From Crossiella cryophila (GTDB taxonomy: Bacteria; Actinomycetota; Actinomycetes; Mycobacteriales; Pseudonocardiaceae), in assembly GCF_014204915.1 (NCBI RefSeq), contig NZ_JACHMH010000001.1, forward strand, positions 8,829,501 to 8,893,500: a stretch of 64,000 nucleotides of DNA, read 5' to 3'. Under the pieces are notes generated by a model. It worked only from the letters and a program-made list of their open reading frames with translations, did no database searches and was not told where the DNA came from. Positions 44,988 to 54,429 of the stretch are shown piece after piece. Both the position numbers and the translations under genes were made by a program. How positions within the stretch are numbered: the first letter of the stretch is position 1; every line of letters begins with the position of its first letter.

Positions 44988-45794
44988 GTGGGCCAGGTGG
45001 ACGGGGCAGCGCTGAAGGCCGGCTGGAAGTGGATGATGTCCGAGCTGGGCGACTACCGGCCGGTCGCGGCCCGTACCGCGCCCGCGGCGGAGCTGCTGGT
45101 GGAGTGGGTCGGGGTGACCGCAGGCCAACGGGTTCTCGAGGTGGCCTCCGGCCCCGGCTCCGCCGCACGAGCCGCAGCCCGCAGGCACGCTCAGGTGACC
45201 GCCACCGATCTGACGCCCGAAATGCTTGATCTGGGCCGTGAACTGGCCGCGCCGGAGGGCCTGGACATCCGTTGGCTCGTCGGTGACGTGGAGGAGCTTC
45301 CGTTGCCCGACAACGACTTCGATCTGGTGGTCTCCACCTTCGGGGTCGAATGCGCCCCGCAGCCGGAGCTGGTGGTGAGCGAGTTGCACCGAGTCCTGCG
45401 CCCGGGTGGCACCCTGGCACTGGCGCAGTGGCGACGGGCCGGGTTCATGGGTGCGCTCGCCAAGATCTTCCACCGCTGGCAGCCGCTGTCCGCCGGGTTG
45501 GCCGACCCACTGGTCTGGGGCGACGACCAGGCTGTACGGGCCCGGCTGGCAGCGGGTTTCCACGACATACAGACCAGGGAAGAGGTCCTGGAGTGGCACT
45601 TCGGCTCGACGACCGAGCTGCGGACCTTCTGGGCGTCGCACTTTCCACCGACCATGGCCGCATTCGCCGAACTCGGCGCGGACAGCCGCGCCGGCCTGCA
45701 CGCCGATCTCGCAGATCTCGCCGCGGCGCACCGGGACGGGGATGGATACCGGCTACCACTGGGCTACCTGGTCATCCGCGGCACCGCATCATGA
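44988..45794 (+). CDS. SAM-dependent methyltransferase (cluster, first)
   Basis: A 268-residue class I methyltransferase. SAM motif I is VLEVASGPGSAARAAARR (about residues 46-63), then TATDLTPEM, DVEELPLPDNDFDLVVSTFG and LHRVLRPGGTLALAQW, the usual UbiE-like order. It opens the second cluster operon, overlapping the next methyltransferase by ATGA. It probably methylates an oxygen on the terpenoid or its sugar. The start is uncertain: GTG 44988 or GTG 44997, both behind a G-rich ribosome site; longer frames run into non-coding sequence. Confidence 0.88.
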   Translation: MGQVDGAALKAGWKWMMSELGDYRPVAARTAPAAELLVEWVGVTAGQRVLEVASGPGSAARAAARRHAQVTATDLTPEMLDLGRELAAPEGLDIRWLVGDVEELPLPDNDFDLVVSTFGVECAPQPELVVSELHRVLRPGGTLALAQWRRAGFMGALAKIFHRWQPLSAGLADPLVWGDDQAVRARLAAGFHDIQTREEVLEWHFGSTTELRTFWASHFPPTMAAFAELGADSRAGLHADLADLAAAHRDGDGYRLPLGYLVIRGTAS

Positions 45795-46723
45795 CCACCG
45801 CCGCCGATGGGCCAGGCACCCAGCCCCCCGGCCCCGCGGTCCGGCTCCGGGAGTACGCGCAGGCGCTGGGCATGCCGTTGCGACGGGGCCAATCCGGCGT
45901 GCGCGCCCTGTACGAGCTGGAGTCCACGCACAACCTGCTGACCGAGCGCACTCTGTTCCGCAACCTGGGCTACTGGGCGAACTCACCATCCACTTTGGAC
46001 GAGGCGTGTGCAGCACTGGTCGACCTGGTCGGTGAACGGGCCGGCCTCGTCCCAGGGCAACGGGTCCTGGACGCCGGGTTCGGCTTCGCCGACCAGGATC
46101 TTCAGTGGGCCGCCAGGTTCCAGCCCCAGCAGATCGTCGGCATCGACATCATCCCTGACCACCTGCTGCTGGCTCGCCGCCGGATCGCGGCTGCCGGGCT
46201 GACGGAGACGATCGAACTCCGGCTCGCCTCGGCCACCGCCATCCCGTTCCCCGACGGCCACTTCGATCGGGTTGTGGCGGTCGAGTCCGCGATGCACTTC
46301 CGTACCAGGGCCGACTTCTTCCGGGAGGCCCGCCGAGTGCTGCGGCCGGACGGGGCGCTGGTGGTCGCCGAACCCATCGCACCGGCCCCCCAGAGCCAGA
46401 GCCGGATCAGCGGATGGCTGGAGCAGACCTTCGGCGGGGTGCCCCCAGCGAACCGATGCGACCGGGCCGGCTACACGGAGGCGCTGACCGTGGCGGGATT
46501 CGTCGAGGTACGGGTGGAGAGCATCCGCGACTTCGTCTACCCCCAGTTCAGCCGCTACCTGGCCGGGCAGCTGACTGATCCCGCGGTGCGCCGAAGGCTG
46601 AATCCGCTGGTGCGCGCCATGTGGCATGGCTGGCTGCGCGCATTCGACCACCGGGACGGCGTGGTCCGGCTCGGTGCGCAGGACTATGTGCTGGCCACGG
46701 CACGACCGGGACGGCGGGGGTGA
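45791..46723 (+). CDS. SAM-dependent methyltransferase (cluster, second)
   Basis: A 310-residue class I methyltransferase of the group that includes natural-product O- and C-methyltransferases. The N-terminal part has NLGYWANSPSTLDEACAALV, motif I is VLDAGFGFADQDLQWA, followed by IVGIDIIPDHLLLARRR and SATAIPFPDGHFDRVVAVES. The ATGA overlap with the upstream gene fixes the start, and a GTGA overlap joins it to the P450 behind. With two methyltransferases plus the radical SAM enzyme, the product should carry several methyl groups. Confidence 0.9.
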   Translation: MTTAADGPGTQPPGPAVRLREYAQALGMPLRRGQSGVRALYELESTHNLLTERTLFRNLGYWANSPSTLDEACAALVDLVGERAGLVPGQRVLDAGFGFADQDLQWAARFQPQQIVGIDIIPDHLLLARRRIAAAGLTETIELRLASATAIPFPDGHFDRVVAVESAMHFRTRADFFREARRVLRPDGALVVAEPIAPAPQSQSRISGWLEQTFGGVPPANRCDRAGYTEALTVAGFVEVRVESIRDFVYPQFSRYLAGQLTDPAVRRRLNPLVRAMWHGWLRAFDHRDGVVRLGAQDYVLATARPGRRG

Positions 46724-47874
46724 CCGGGGCACCGCGGTGGCCCTTCCCCGGACCGCGGCTGGGACCACCGCCCGCCTGGGCGGAACTGCGCACGCGTGAT
46801 CCGGTCAGCCGGATCCGCACCCCCGCGGGGGAAACGGCTTGGTTGCTGACCCGGTACGCCGACATCCGCGCCCTGCTCAGCGACGACCGGTTCTCGGTCG
46901 GGCTGCCCGGAGGCGTCCGGTTGTCCGGCACTCCCCTGCCCGGCGACCTCCTGTTCCAGGACCCGCCGCGGCACACCGAACTGCGCGCGATGGTGTCTCG
47001 AAGCCTGTCCGCGAGGCGGATCGAGGGCCTTCGGCGACAGACTGGAGAGCTGACGGAGACGTTGCTGGGCGAGTTGCGCGCTACCGGCGACACCGCGGAT
47101 CTCGCCGCCGGGCTGACCTACCCACTCTCCGCGGGTGTGCTGGCGCGGCTGCTCGGTGTGGCCATGGCAGAGGACGCGCGGCTACGGGCGTGGGCGGGCG
47201 ACATCATGGCGCTCTCCGCAACCGAGGACAGCGCTCAGCTCAGCGCGTGGGGCGCGGTCAACGAGCACCTCGCCGCACTGATCGAGGAGAAGACGGCCAG
47301 CCCGGGCGACGATGTGCTCACCGACCTGTTGGCCACCTGCCCGGACGCCGCCGAGCTGCAGGGGCTCGCGGTCAGCATCGTGGTGGCCGGCTACGCCACC
47401 ACGGCCAACACACTCAACCTCGGCCTGATCACGTTACTCGGGGAGCCGGATCGGTATCGACGGCTGGCCGCCGCGCCGGAGACGGTGCCGGAGGTGGTGG
47501 AGGAGATCCTGCGCTGGCACTCCGACCGGGCCGGTCTGGTGCGCATCGCCCGAACCGACGTCGAGTTGGGGGGCACGCTTATCCGTCGTGGTGAGATCGT
47601 GCTCGCGCCCCTGCTCGCCGCGGCGCACGATCCAGCGGCCTTCCCCGACCCCGGCCGGTTCGCCCCGGCTGGCCACGGACGCCCGCAGCTGGCGTTCGGG
47701 TACGGCGCGCACCACTGCCTCGGTGCCGCGTTGGCCAGAATGGAACTGCGCGTCGCACTGACCGGGCTGGTGCGGGCGATGCCGGACCTGCGACTGACCA
47801 AGCCCGTCGCGGAGTTGCCCTGGAGCACCGGCAGGCTGGACGACGGCCCGGAGAAGGTGCCGGTTCGATGGTGA
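46720..47874 (+). CDS. Cytochrome P450 (second of the cluster)
   Basis: A 384-residue bacterial P450. The heme loop FGYGAHHCLGAALAR gives Cys333 as ligand and the ExxR motif is EEILR. The I-helix reads AGYATTA: the acid before the conserved Thr is Ala, the reverse of the change in the first cluster P450. The GTG start overlaps the methyltransferase stop (GTGA) and the 3' end overlaps the glycosyltransferase by 7 nt. It should add a hydroxyl group, perhaps the one later glycosylated; this is inference. Confidence 0.92.
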   Translation: MTGAPRWPFPGPRLGPPPAWAELRTRDPVSRIRTPAGETAWLLTRYADIRALLSDDRFSVGLPGGVRLSGTPLPGDLLFQDPPRHTELRAMVSRSLSARRIEGLRRQTGELTETLLGELRATGDTADLAAGLTYPLSAGVLARLLGVAMAEDARLRAWAGDIMALSATEDSAQLSAWGAVNEHLAALIEEKTASPGDDVLTDLLATCPDAAELQGLAVSIVVAGYATTANTLNLGLITLLGEPDRYRRLAAAPETVPEVVEEILRWHSDRAGLVRIARTDVELGGTLIRRGEIVLAPLLAAAHDPAAFPDPGRFAPAGHGRPQLAFGYGAHHCLGAALARMELRVALTGLVRAMPDLRLTKPVAELPWSTGRLDDGPEKVPVRW

Positions 47875-49166
47875 ACGAGTCGAGGACGGACGAGGCCGAG
47901 GTCGTGGTGCTCGCGATGGGCACCCGGGGCGACGTCGAGCCGCCGGCCGCACTGGCCGCCGCGTTGACGGCCGCCGGACACCGGGTGCGGCTGGCCACTC
48001 ACGTGGGCTTCCGCGAACTGGCCACGGGGGCGGGTGCGGAGTTCGCGGAGATCCACGGCGATCCCCAGTCCCTGCTGGCCAGTCCAGCGGTACGCCTGAT
48101 CATGCAAGGCCGGGCGGAGCGCAGCCCACGGCTGGTCCTGGCAGGTATCCGCCAAGCGGCGCGGACGGGCGAGCTGGCCGCGGGCCCCGGCGGCATCCCC
48201 TTCGACCGCAGACTCATGGCCAGTATCTGGACCGCGCTGGACGGTGCGGCGGCGCTGGTCTCCTGTGGGGTGCTGGGTGGTGTGAGCCGCGAAATCGCGC
48301 TGGCCCGCGGCCTGCGGTGTGTCGACGCCGCGTTCCAGCCCCTGCACCCGACCACCGCGTTCCCCGCGATGGCGACCCAGGACCTGCCGGTGCCCCCGGC
48401 TGGTCATCGGCTGACACATGTGCTCGCCGGCCACACGCGGCGCGCGCTGTTCCGCGGTCTGGTCCGCAAGCTGCTCGCCGAACACGGGTTGTCACCGGCG
48501 CAGGAGCATGCGGTGCTCACTCTGTACGGGTTCAGTCCCGCTGTGGTGCCCGCCCCGCGCGACTGGAGCAAACGGGAACAGGTCACCGGCTATTGGTTCC
48601 GCCAGGCAGTTGGTGAGTTGCCTGCCAGGGTGGCGGACTTCCTCGCGGCGGGACCACCGCCGGTGTATGTGGGGTTCGGCAGCATGGCCGGGGTCGATCC
48701 CGGGAGGATCACCAGGATGGTGTGCGCCGCAGCCAGGCGGGCAAACGACCGCCTGATCCTCGCGGCGGGCTGGTGGGGACTTGGTGCCGCCGATCTCGGT
48801 CCGGACGTGCTCGTGCTGGATGAGCCGGTCGCCCATGAGCTGCTGTTTCCCCGGCTGCGCGCGGCGGTGCACCACGGTGGTGCGGGCACCACCGCGCAGG
48901 TGCTGCGCGCGGGCATCCCGTCCGTGGTGGTGCCGTTCGTGTTCGATGCCTACTTCTGGGCCCGCCGGGTGCGTGAACTTGGTGTCGCGGCACCGCCTCT
49001 GCCTGGCCGGAACCTGAATGAGGACAGGCTGGCCGCGGCCTTGCGGGTCACCCGGCTGCCAAACCTGGTGGCCGCGGCCAAGACGCTGGGGCGCAGGATC
49101 CGGACCGAGGACGGCGCCGGCACAGCCGCCCGGCTGCTCATCGCGGAGCTGAACTCAACCAGGTAG
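47868..49166 (+). CDS. Glycosyltransferase, GT1 family
   Basis: A 432-residue GT-B enzyme of the GT1 type, resembling sterol and macrolide glycosyltransferases. The N-terminal domain begins EVVVLAMGTRGDVEPPAALA; the C-terminal donor-binding domain has VYVGFGSMAG, then VHHGGAGTTAQVLRAGIPSV (His335-His336) and a late DxxFWA motif. It probably attaches a sugar to the oxidised terpenoid. No sugar-nucleotide biosynthesis genes are in the window, so a common UDP-sugar is likely. The ATG lies inside the P450 gene; the 3' end overlaps the convergent MerR gene by 12 bp. Confidence 0.92.
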   Translation: MVNESRTDEAEVVVLAMGTRGDVEPPAALAAALTAAGHRVRLATHVGFRELATGAGAEFAEIHGDPQSLLASPAVRLIMQGRAERSPRLVLAGIRQAARTGELAAGPGGIPFDRRLMASIWTALDGAAALVSCGVLGGVSREIALARGLRCVDAAFQPLHPTTAFPAMATQDLPVPPAGHRLTHVLAGHTRRALFRGLVRKLLAEHGLSPAQEHAVLTLYGFSPAVVPAPRDWSKREQVTGYWFRQAVGELPARVADFLAAGPPPVYVGFGSMAGVDPGRITRMVCAAARRANDRLILAAGWWGLGAADLGPDVLVLDEPVAHELLFPRLRAAVHHGGAGTTAQVLRAGIPSVVVPFVFDAYFWARRVRELGVAAPPLPGRNLNEDRLAAALRVTRLPNLVAAAKTLGRRIRTEDGAGTAARLLIAELNSTR

Positions 49167-49886
49167 TCGCCACGACTCGAAGAGGTGTTCCAGCAGCCGG
49201 GCGTGCGCGGGTGGCAGGTCCCGCGCCACCGCGTCCGCGATCGGATGGCGGCGGGGGTCCGGGGTGCGGACCAGGTCGGCGAGCTCGGTGGGCAGGAGTC
49301 GCATCAGATCGGCGGCGAGCGCGGCCACCCGCGGGTCCTCGGGTGCGACGTCGCTGATCTCGTCGAAGCGCCGGTACATCTCACCCAGGTGAGCCACCAG
49401 CCCAGGATCGGCGAGCAGGACCCGGCAGTACGCGGCCAGTTCCGGGGTGACGCGCCGGTCCAGCACGGTGAGGTACTCACGGTCCCTGCCGGCCGCCACA
49501 CTGTCAGGGAAGGTGTCCTGGATGAGCCGGGCCAGCTCGGAAATCGGCTCACTCGTGGTGGCGTCGTCGCGGTCCAGCAGCCGGCGCAGCCTGCGTCGGC
49601 GGTCCCGCAGTTCTCGCTCCTCACGGTCCAGGTCGGCTTCCAACCTGGCCAGGATGTTCACCAGGCTCCGGCCCTCGTCCTCGGCGAGCGCGTCGCGCGC
49701 CTCGTCCAGGGTGAGCCCCAGCTCGGTCAGCTGGCGGATGCGGGCCAGCCGAACCGCGTCGCGCACCGTGTAGGACCGGTAGCGGTTGGCCCGCCGCGCC
49801 GGTTCCGGCAACAGTCCGATCTTGTGATAGTGCCGGATCGCGCGGGTGGACACACCGACGACCTCGGCCAGTTCGCCAATCAGCAT
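49155..49886 (-). CDS. MerR-family transcriptional regulator
   Basis: A 243-residue MerR regulator: winged helix MLIGELAEVVGVSTRAIRHY at the N-terminus, RYRSYTVRDAVRLARIRQL, a dimerising coiled coil over about residues 80-110 rich in Arg/Glu, and a helical effector-binding part. It lacks the cysteine signature of metal sensors, so a small molecule is the likely effector. The ATG directly abuts the stop of the upstream membrane-protein gene, so both form an operon that the MerR may control. Its end overlaps the glycosyltransferase gene. Confidence 0.9.
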   Translation of the reverse strand: MLIGELAEVVGVSTRAIRHYHKIGLLPEPARRANRYRSYTVRDAVRLARIRQLTELGLTLDEARDALAEDEGRSLVNILARLEADLDREERELRDRRRRLRRLLDRDDATTSEPISELARLIQDTFPDSVAAGRDREYLTVLDRRVTPELAAYCRVLLADPGLVAHLGEMYRRFDEISDVAPEDPRVAALAADLMRLLPTELADLVRTPDPRRHPIADAVARDLPPAHARLLEHLFESWRLPG

Positions 49887-50795
49887 TCACGGTCCAGACT
49901 GTTCAGGATCCCGGATCGAGCCTAGCTCGGCCGCGGCCCGCCGGAAGGCACGCGGATCATCCACACCGAGATGGATGACCCGCACCGGTCCGATGCGCGG
50001 TCCGAGCCGCGCCCGGACCGGCTCGGCCGACCGGATGACCAGCGAGGTCACGCCCCGACCGTTGGGCAGCACGAACCTCTCCTCGGCCAGGTCGAGTTCC
50101 GGGTGGATGCCCAGTCGTTCGTGCTCGATGATCACGGTGCCACGCCAGGGCACCACCGCCACCACGTCGTGCCCGGATCGCAGCACCAGGCAGTCCGGGA
50201 GCAGCCGGTGCGGCCGGGTCAGCGGGACGGCCCAGTAGCCGATGACGATGATCAGCGAGTAGACGCCGACGATGTCGTGGATCAACCGCACCGTCGGCCA
50301 CGGGATCACGTGGTGCAGCAGCACCAGCTCGATGAGGATGGCCAGCAGGATGATCGCGAAGACCCGGCCCCGGCCCGCGCTATAGCCGAAGGTCCGGGCC
50401 TCGCGTCGGCGGCCGCGCAGCAGCAGGCTGAGCACCGCGGCGAGACTGGCGAACTCCCGGGTGATCGCCCAGGCCACCGGGGCGGGGAGCAACTGGTAGT
50501 AGGAACTTTGGAAAGCCGTCCAGCCCGGCATTCCGCCCCTGCGGCGGCGAACGGTCAGCACGGTCGCGTAGCCCATGGTGCCCGCGATCAGCGCGATGTG
50601 CGGCCCCTCCAGCGCGAGCAACAGCCACAGCGCGTCCCGCCACCGGACCAGTCCGGCGAGCAGGGCGGTGGCCTCAGCGGCGATGACGATCACCGGGATG
50701 GCCACCAGCAGTCGGCGCCACCGGGCCGCCCCGGGGCCGCCGGTGCCGGCGGGCGGTTCGGTGACGAGCGGTCGGTCAGCTGCGATGGCGGTCAT
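49887..50795 (-). CDS. Membrane protein of unknown function, operon with MerR gene
   Basis: A 302-residue protein with a short cytoplasmic head, about four to five membrane helices (LLVAIPVIVIAAEATALLAG; LWLLLALEGPHIALIAGTMG; VFAIILLAILIELVLLHHVI; VGVYSLIIVIGYWAV) and a soluble C-terminal third made of short beta strands (CLVLRSGHDVVAVVPWRGTV), resembling a membrane-bound PH-like fold. I do not recognise a family. The stop abuts the MerR start with no gap. Its place at the cluster edge suggests export, sensing or self-protection; this is speculation. ATG 50795 is supported by the terminal MTAIAADRPLVTEPPA tail. Confidence 0.75.
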   Translation of the reverse strand: MTAIAADRPLVTEPPAGTGGPGAARWRRLLVAIPVIVIAAEATALLAGLVRWRDALWLLLALEGPHIALIAGTMGYATVLTVRRRRGGMPGWTAFQSSYYQLLPAPVAWAITREFASLAAVLSLLLRGRRREARTFGYSAGRGRVFAIILLAILIELVLLHHVIPWPTVRLIHDIVGVYSLIIVIGYWAVPLTRPHRLLPDCLVLRSGHDVVAVVPWRGTVIIEHERLGIHPELDLAEERFVLPNGRGVTSLVIRSAEPVRARLGPRIGPVRVIHLGVDDPRAFRRAAAELGSIRDPEQSGP

Positions 50796-50830
50796 GGCAC
50801 CTCATGCTCAACCTTGACGCCGCGACAATG

Positions 50831-53800
50831 TCAAGTCGAGACGCGCGGCTCAGGCACGACCTCGGCCACGGCGACCACGTTGCCGGCCAGCCGACACGCC
50901 TCCTCAGGTGTGAAGTCCAGCCGGGTTCGGCCATGCCTGGTGTGCCAGCGCTGGGCAGCACGATGGTCACCGCTGCGCTCGTGCAGGCGGGCCAGCACAC
51001 GCGCCGCCGTCCGGTCGCCTGCCACGTGCCCCGCCGAGCCGTACACACGCAGCGCCTCCTCCGCGTACCTGACCGCGGCCGCCGGGCCGTCGTCCTCGGC
51101 ACACGCCTCGGCCAGTGTGATCAGAGCGGAGGCGTGCAGCAGGCGGTATCCCCTGGCCAGGCTGACCTCGACAGCGGTGGCGAGATGCCGCAGCCTCACC
51201 TCCGCCGGCAGCTGCCCGCGGCTGGATCCCAGACCGATCAGCGCGGCGATCCGCGGCGCTGGCCGCTCGCCGAGTTCGGAGATCTCGCGGGCGAGCAGGT
51301 GCTGACGGACCGACTCTGCGGGCCGGCCACTCTGCCTCAGCAGGTGACCGAGGGTGTTGCGAGCGTCGGCCTCCCGGTGCGGATCGCCGCAGCCGGCGGC
51401 CAGCCGCACCGCGCCCCGAGCCGCCGTCGCCGCGGCCGAGGTGTGTCCCGTGGCGGTCAGGAAGACGGCGACGAGCCGGGCGGACTCCGCGGCACCCCCC
51501 AGATCGGCCAGCGCCCGCTGCCGGGCCAGCGCCTGCTCCAATAGGCCCAACGCCTCGGGCAGCCTGCCTCTGGCCAGCAACAGCTCCGCGACCAATTGCA
51601 GGCTGGATGCCTCGCCCACGGACAGGTCCAGCCGCCGATGCAGGTCCAATCCGGCCAGCTGGTGGCTCAGCGCACTCGCCAGGCTGCCGGAGTCCCGGAG
51701 GGCGAGGCCAAGGCAAACATGACTTCTCGCCTGTCCGGCCAGGCAACCCGAGGAGACATACAGCTCCAGCGCCCGGCCGGCGTGGTCCACCGCCTCGGTC
51801 AGCTGGCCGAGGCAGCCATGGGCGAGGCCGAGGCCGACCAACGCGGCAGCCTGCCGATCCGGCCAGCCGGACTCCTCGCTCAGTGCCAGGGACTGCATCG
51901 CGTACCCGACGCTGTGCCGGTAACCGCCGCGGATGAGGTGCAACTCGCTCAGCCCCAGGTGCAGGTCAGCCTGGTCGCCCGCGGTGCCGTCGACCAGCGC
52001 GGCGGACAGCCCCGCCTCCGCGGCGCGCAGCCAGTCCGGCTGCCACGGACGGGACCAGAAGTAGGGCCGCAGCAGGGGAATGATGCGCCAGGCCGCCTGC
52101 CGGTGCCCGTGCCTGGCGATCTCGTGCACCAGCGCCAACAGATTGTCGAACTCCTGGTCAACCCACTCAGGCTCAGCGCTGGCGACCTCGCCGAGGTAGA
52201 ACTCGACGCACCGGCGGCGCCAGGCCGCCCGCGTCTCGGCGGAATCCTCGGCCCTGGCGAGCCGCAGCGCGTAGTGCCGGAGCAGCCCGGTCAGCTGGAA
52301 TCGGTCGCCGGGCCCGCGGTCCAACAGGTGAGCGTTGGCCAGGCGGTCCAGCGGGCCGCCCACCGCGCTGCTGTCGGCACGCAGGACGACCGCCAGCAGC
52401 TCTCGGGTCACTTCCAGCACGGGCAGGCTGCCCACCAGCCGGAACATCCGCTGGTCCGCGGGTTCCAGACGCTGGTAGGAGAGGTCGAACGCGGTCAGCA
52501 CGGCGAGGTTCGCCTCCCCGGTGACGACCAGCACGGACAGCGGATCCTCCGCTTCCAGGCGCCGGGTGAACTCGGTGATCCCGGACGCCCCGGAACAGAT
52601 GATGTTGGTCGCGGCGATCCGCAATGCCAGTGGCAGGTGACCGCAGGCACGGATGAGTCGGGTCAGCTCCGCCGAGCGTCCCTGCAGCCGCTCCCCGCCG
52701 AGCATGCCGAAGAGCATCCCCTCGGCGTCGGGCTCAGTGAGCAAACCGAGCCGCACCGCCTGCGCGCCATCCCGGGTGATCAGACCACCGAGCCCGGCCC
52801 GGCTGGTGACCAGCGCGAAGCAGCCCGGCCCCGCCGGCAGCAATGGACGAACTTGGGCGGAACCTGCGGCGTTGTCGAACAGGATCAGCATCCGCCGTCC
52901 GGCGAGCAGGGATCGGTACAGCGACATCACCCCATCCGGTTCGGCGGGAATCCGGTTCGGGGGCACGCCCAGTCCGTTGAGCAGCCTGCGCACGGCACCG
53001 TCCGGATCGAGCGCCCCGCCAGGTAGGTGCCCCTGAAGGTCGAGGAACAGGGCTCCGTCCGGGAAGCGGTGCCGAGCCAGATTCGCCCACCGCACGGCAA
53101 GCGCTGTCTTGCCGACTCCGGCGGCGCCGGTCACCAGCACCACTCTCGCGTCCGCGGCCTGGTCCAGCGCGCCCAGCTCACGCTGCCGCCCGGCGAAGAC
53201 ACCCGGTTCGGGTGGCAGTTGCACGGGCGGGGCCGAGGTCACCGTGACCGTGGTGGCCCGCGCCGGCACGGCTGGGCGGTAGCTGTGCTCGTCACCTTCG
53301 ACGACCCGCTGGTAGGCACCCAGCAACGCGGGGCCAGGCTCCACGCCCAGCTCGTCCACAAGTTGGGTGCGGACCGTACGGAACAGGCGCAGCGCCGCTG
53401 CCTGCTGACCGGACGCGCCGAGGAGCAGCATCATCCGGCTTTGCAGGCCTTCATGCAGCGGGTCGTCCACCGCGATCGGCGCGAGGCGCTCCAGTCCGCG
53501 ATCCGGGTGGCCGAGTTGGAACGCGAGGTCGGCGTGGCACAGCAGCGCGGCAGTACGCCGCTGGGCGGCCGAGACCGCGGCTGGATGCCGCCGCACCCGC
53601 TCGCTCAGATCACAGACGACCGCGGCCCGCCAGCGTTCAAGCGCGTTTCCCAACAGCTCGAACCGCCTGAGGTCGTTGGATTGCCGCCGCGCCATGGCGA
53701 CCAGACCGTCGAAGTCCACCAGATCGAGACAGCCGGGCTCAGCCACCAATCGATAGCCGCCTTGTTCGGCCGAGATGGCCAGTTCCTGATCACCCGCGGT

Positions 53801-54259
53801 GCTGGCCGCGCGCAGCGTCTTCCGCAGCCGGGACACGTAGGAGTGCACCAGTCCGGCGCAGGTCCGAGGCGGCCGATTTTCCCACAGAACATCGATGATG
53901 TCCGCTCTGGAGAACAACACACCAGGTTGCAATGCGAGCAGCCCGAGCAGGTCGCGTTGCTTGCGCGAACCAAGTTGAATCGGCCGCCCATTCCTGGTGA
54001 ACAACAACTGGCCAAGCACACCAAGCCGGACGCCGGTCTCCACCACCGGGACAGACTCCGGATCGTCCACCGGATCCAGACCAACAGCCCGGGTCAACCT
54101 GCGCAACGACTCCGGCCGCGGATTGCGCACCTGGTCGAGTTCGATGTAGCGGAGCGCGCGCACGCTTATACCTGATCGCCTGGCAAGTTCACGCTGGCTC
54201 ATACCCAGCATGATCCGTTTTTCCCGTACTACCCGACCAAAAGAGCCCACAGGCACCAT
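50831..54259 (-). CDS. Hybrid XRE-SARP regulator with NB-ARC and TPR domains
   Basis: An 1,142-residue regulator with two DNA-binding domains. Residues about 8-65 are an XRE helix-turn-helix (REKRIMLGMSQRELARRSGI, then SVRALRYIE), and about 78-170 an OmpR-like SARP domain (RKQRDLLGLLALQPGVLFSR), followed by BTAD (to ~320), an NB-ARC domain (GAAGVGKTALAVRWAN with Lys384; LILFDNAAG) and TPR helices. It is the likely pathway-specific activator of the adjacent cluster. ATG 54259 is kept because it opens the XRE domain. The 170 bp upstream hold no gene. Confidence 0.9.
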   Translation of the reverse strand: MVPVGSFGRVVREKRIMLGMSQRELARRSGISVRALRYIELDQVRNPRPESLRRLTRAVGLDPVDDPESVPVVETGVRLGVLGQLLFTRNGRPIQLGSRKQRDLLGLLALQPGVLFSRADIIDVLWENRPPRTCAGLVHSYVSRLRKTLRAASTAGDQELAISAEQGGYRLVAEPGCLDLVDFDGLVAMARRQSNDLRRFELLGNALERWRAAVVCDLSERVRRHPAAVSAAQRRTAALLCHADLAFQLGHPDRGLERLAPIAVDDPLHEGLQSRMMLLLGASGQQAAALRLFRTVRTQLVDELGVEPGPALLGAYQRVVEGDEHSYRPAVPARATTVTVTSAPPVQLPPEPGVFAGRQRELGALDQAADARVVLVTGAAGVGKTALAVRWANLARHRFPDGALFLDLQGHLPGGALDPDGAVRRLLNGLGVPPNRIPAEPDGVMSLYRSLLAGRRMLILFDNAAGSAQVRPLLPAGPGCFALVTSRAGLGGLITRDGAQAVRLGLLTEPDAEGMLFGMLGGERLQGRSAELTRLIRACGHLPLALRIAATNIICSGASGITEFTRRLEAEDPLSVLVVTGEANLAVLTAFDLSYQRLEPADQRMFRLVGSLPVLEVTRELLAVVLRADSSAVGGPLDRLANAHLLDRGPGDRFQLTGLLRHYALRLARAEDSAETRAAWRRRCVEFYLGEVASAEPEWVDQEFDNLLALVHEIARHGHRQAAWRIIPLLRPYFWSRPWQPDWLRAAEAGLSAALVDGTAGDQADLHLGLSELHLIRGGYRHSVGYAMQSLALSEESGWPDRQAAALVGLGLAHGCLGQLTEAVDHAGRALELYVSSGCLAGQARSHVCLGLALRDSGSLASALSHQLAGLDLHRRLDLSVGEASSLQLVAELLLARGRLPEALGLLEQALARQRALADLGGAAESARLVAVFLTATGHTSAAATAARGAVRLAAGCGDPHREADARNTLGHLLRQSGRPAESVRQHLLAREISELGERPAPRIAALIGLGSSRGQLPAEVRLRHLATAVEVSLARGYRLLHASALITLAEACAEDDGPAAAVRYAEEALRVYGSAGHVAGDRTAARVLARLHERSGDHRAAQRWHTRHGRTRLDFTPEEACRLAGNVVAVAEVVPEPRVST

Positions 54260-54429
54260 TGCAAGTCCCCCCGTCAGCTACCGCCGCGATGGCATCGCTG
54301 TCCCTACCCCGAGACCAACAATACGACGAATCGGATCCGTTGTTCGCGGTAATGACAGCGACCGCCCCTCGACCGAACGGGTGAAAGTCAGCCTATGGCG
54401 TCGCCGGGCTCCTGGCGCGTGCTTGTGAC

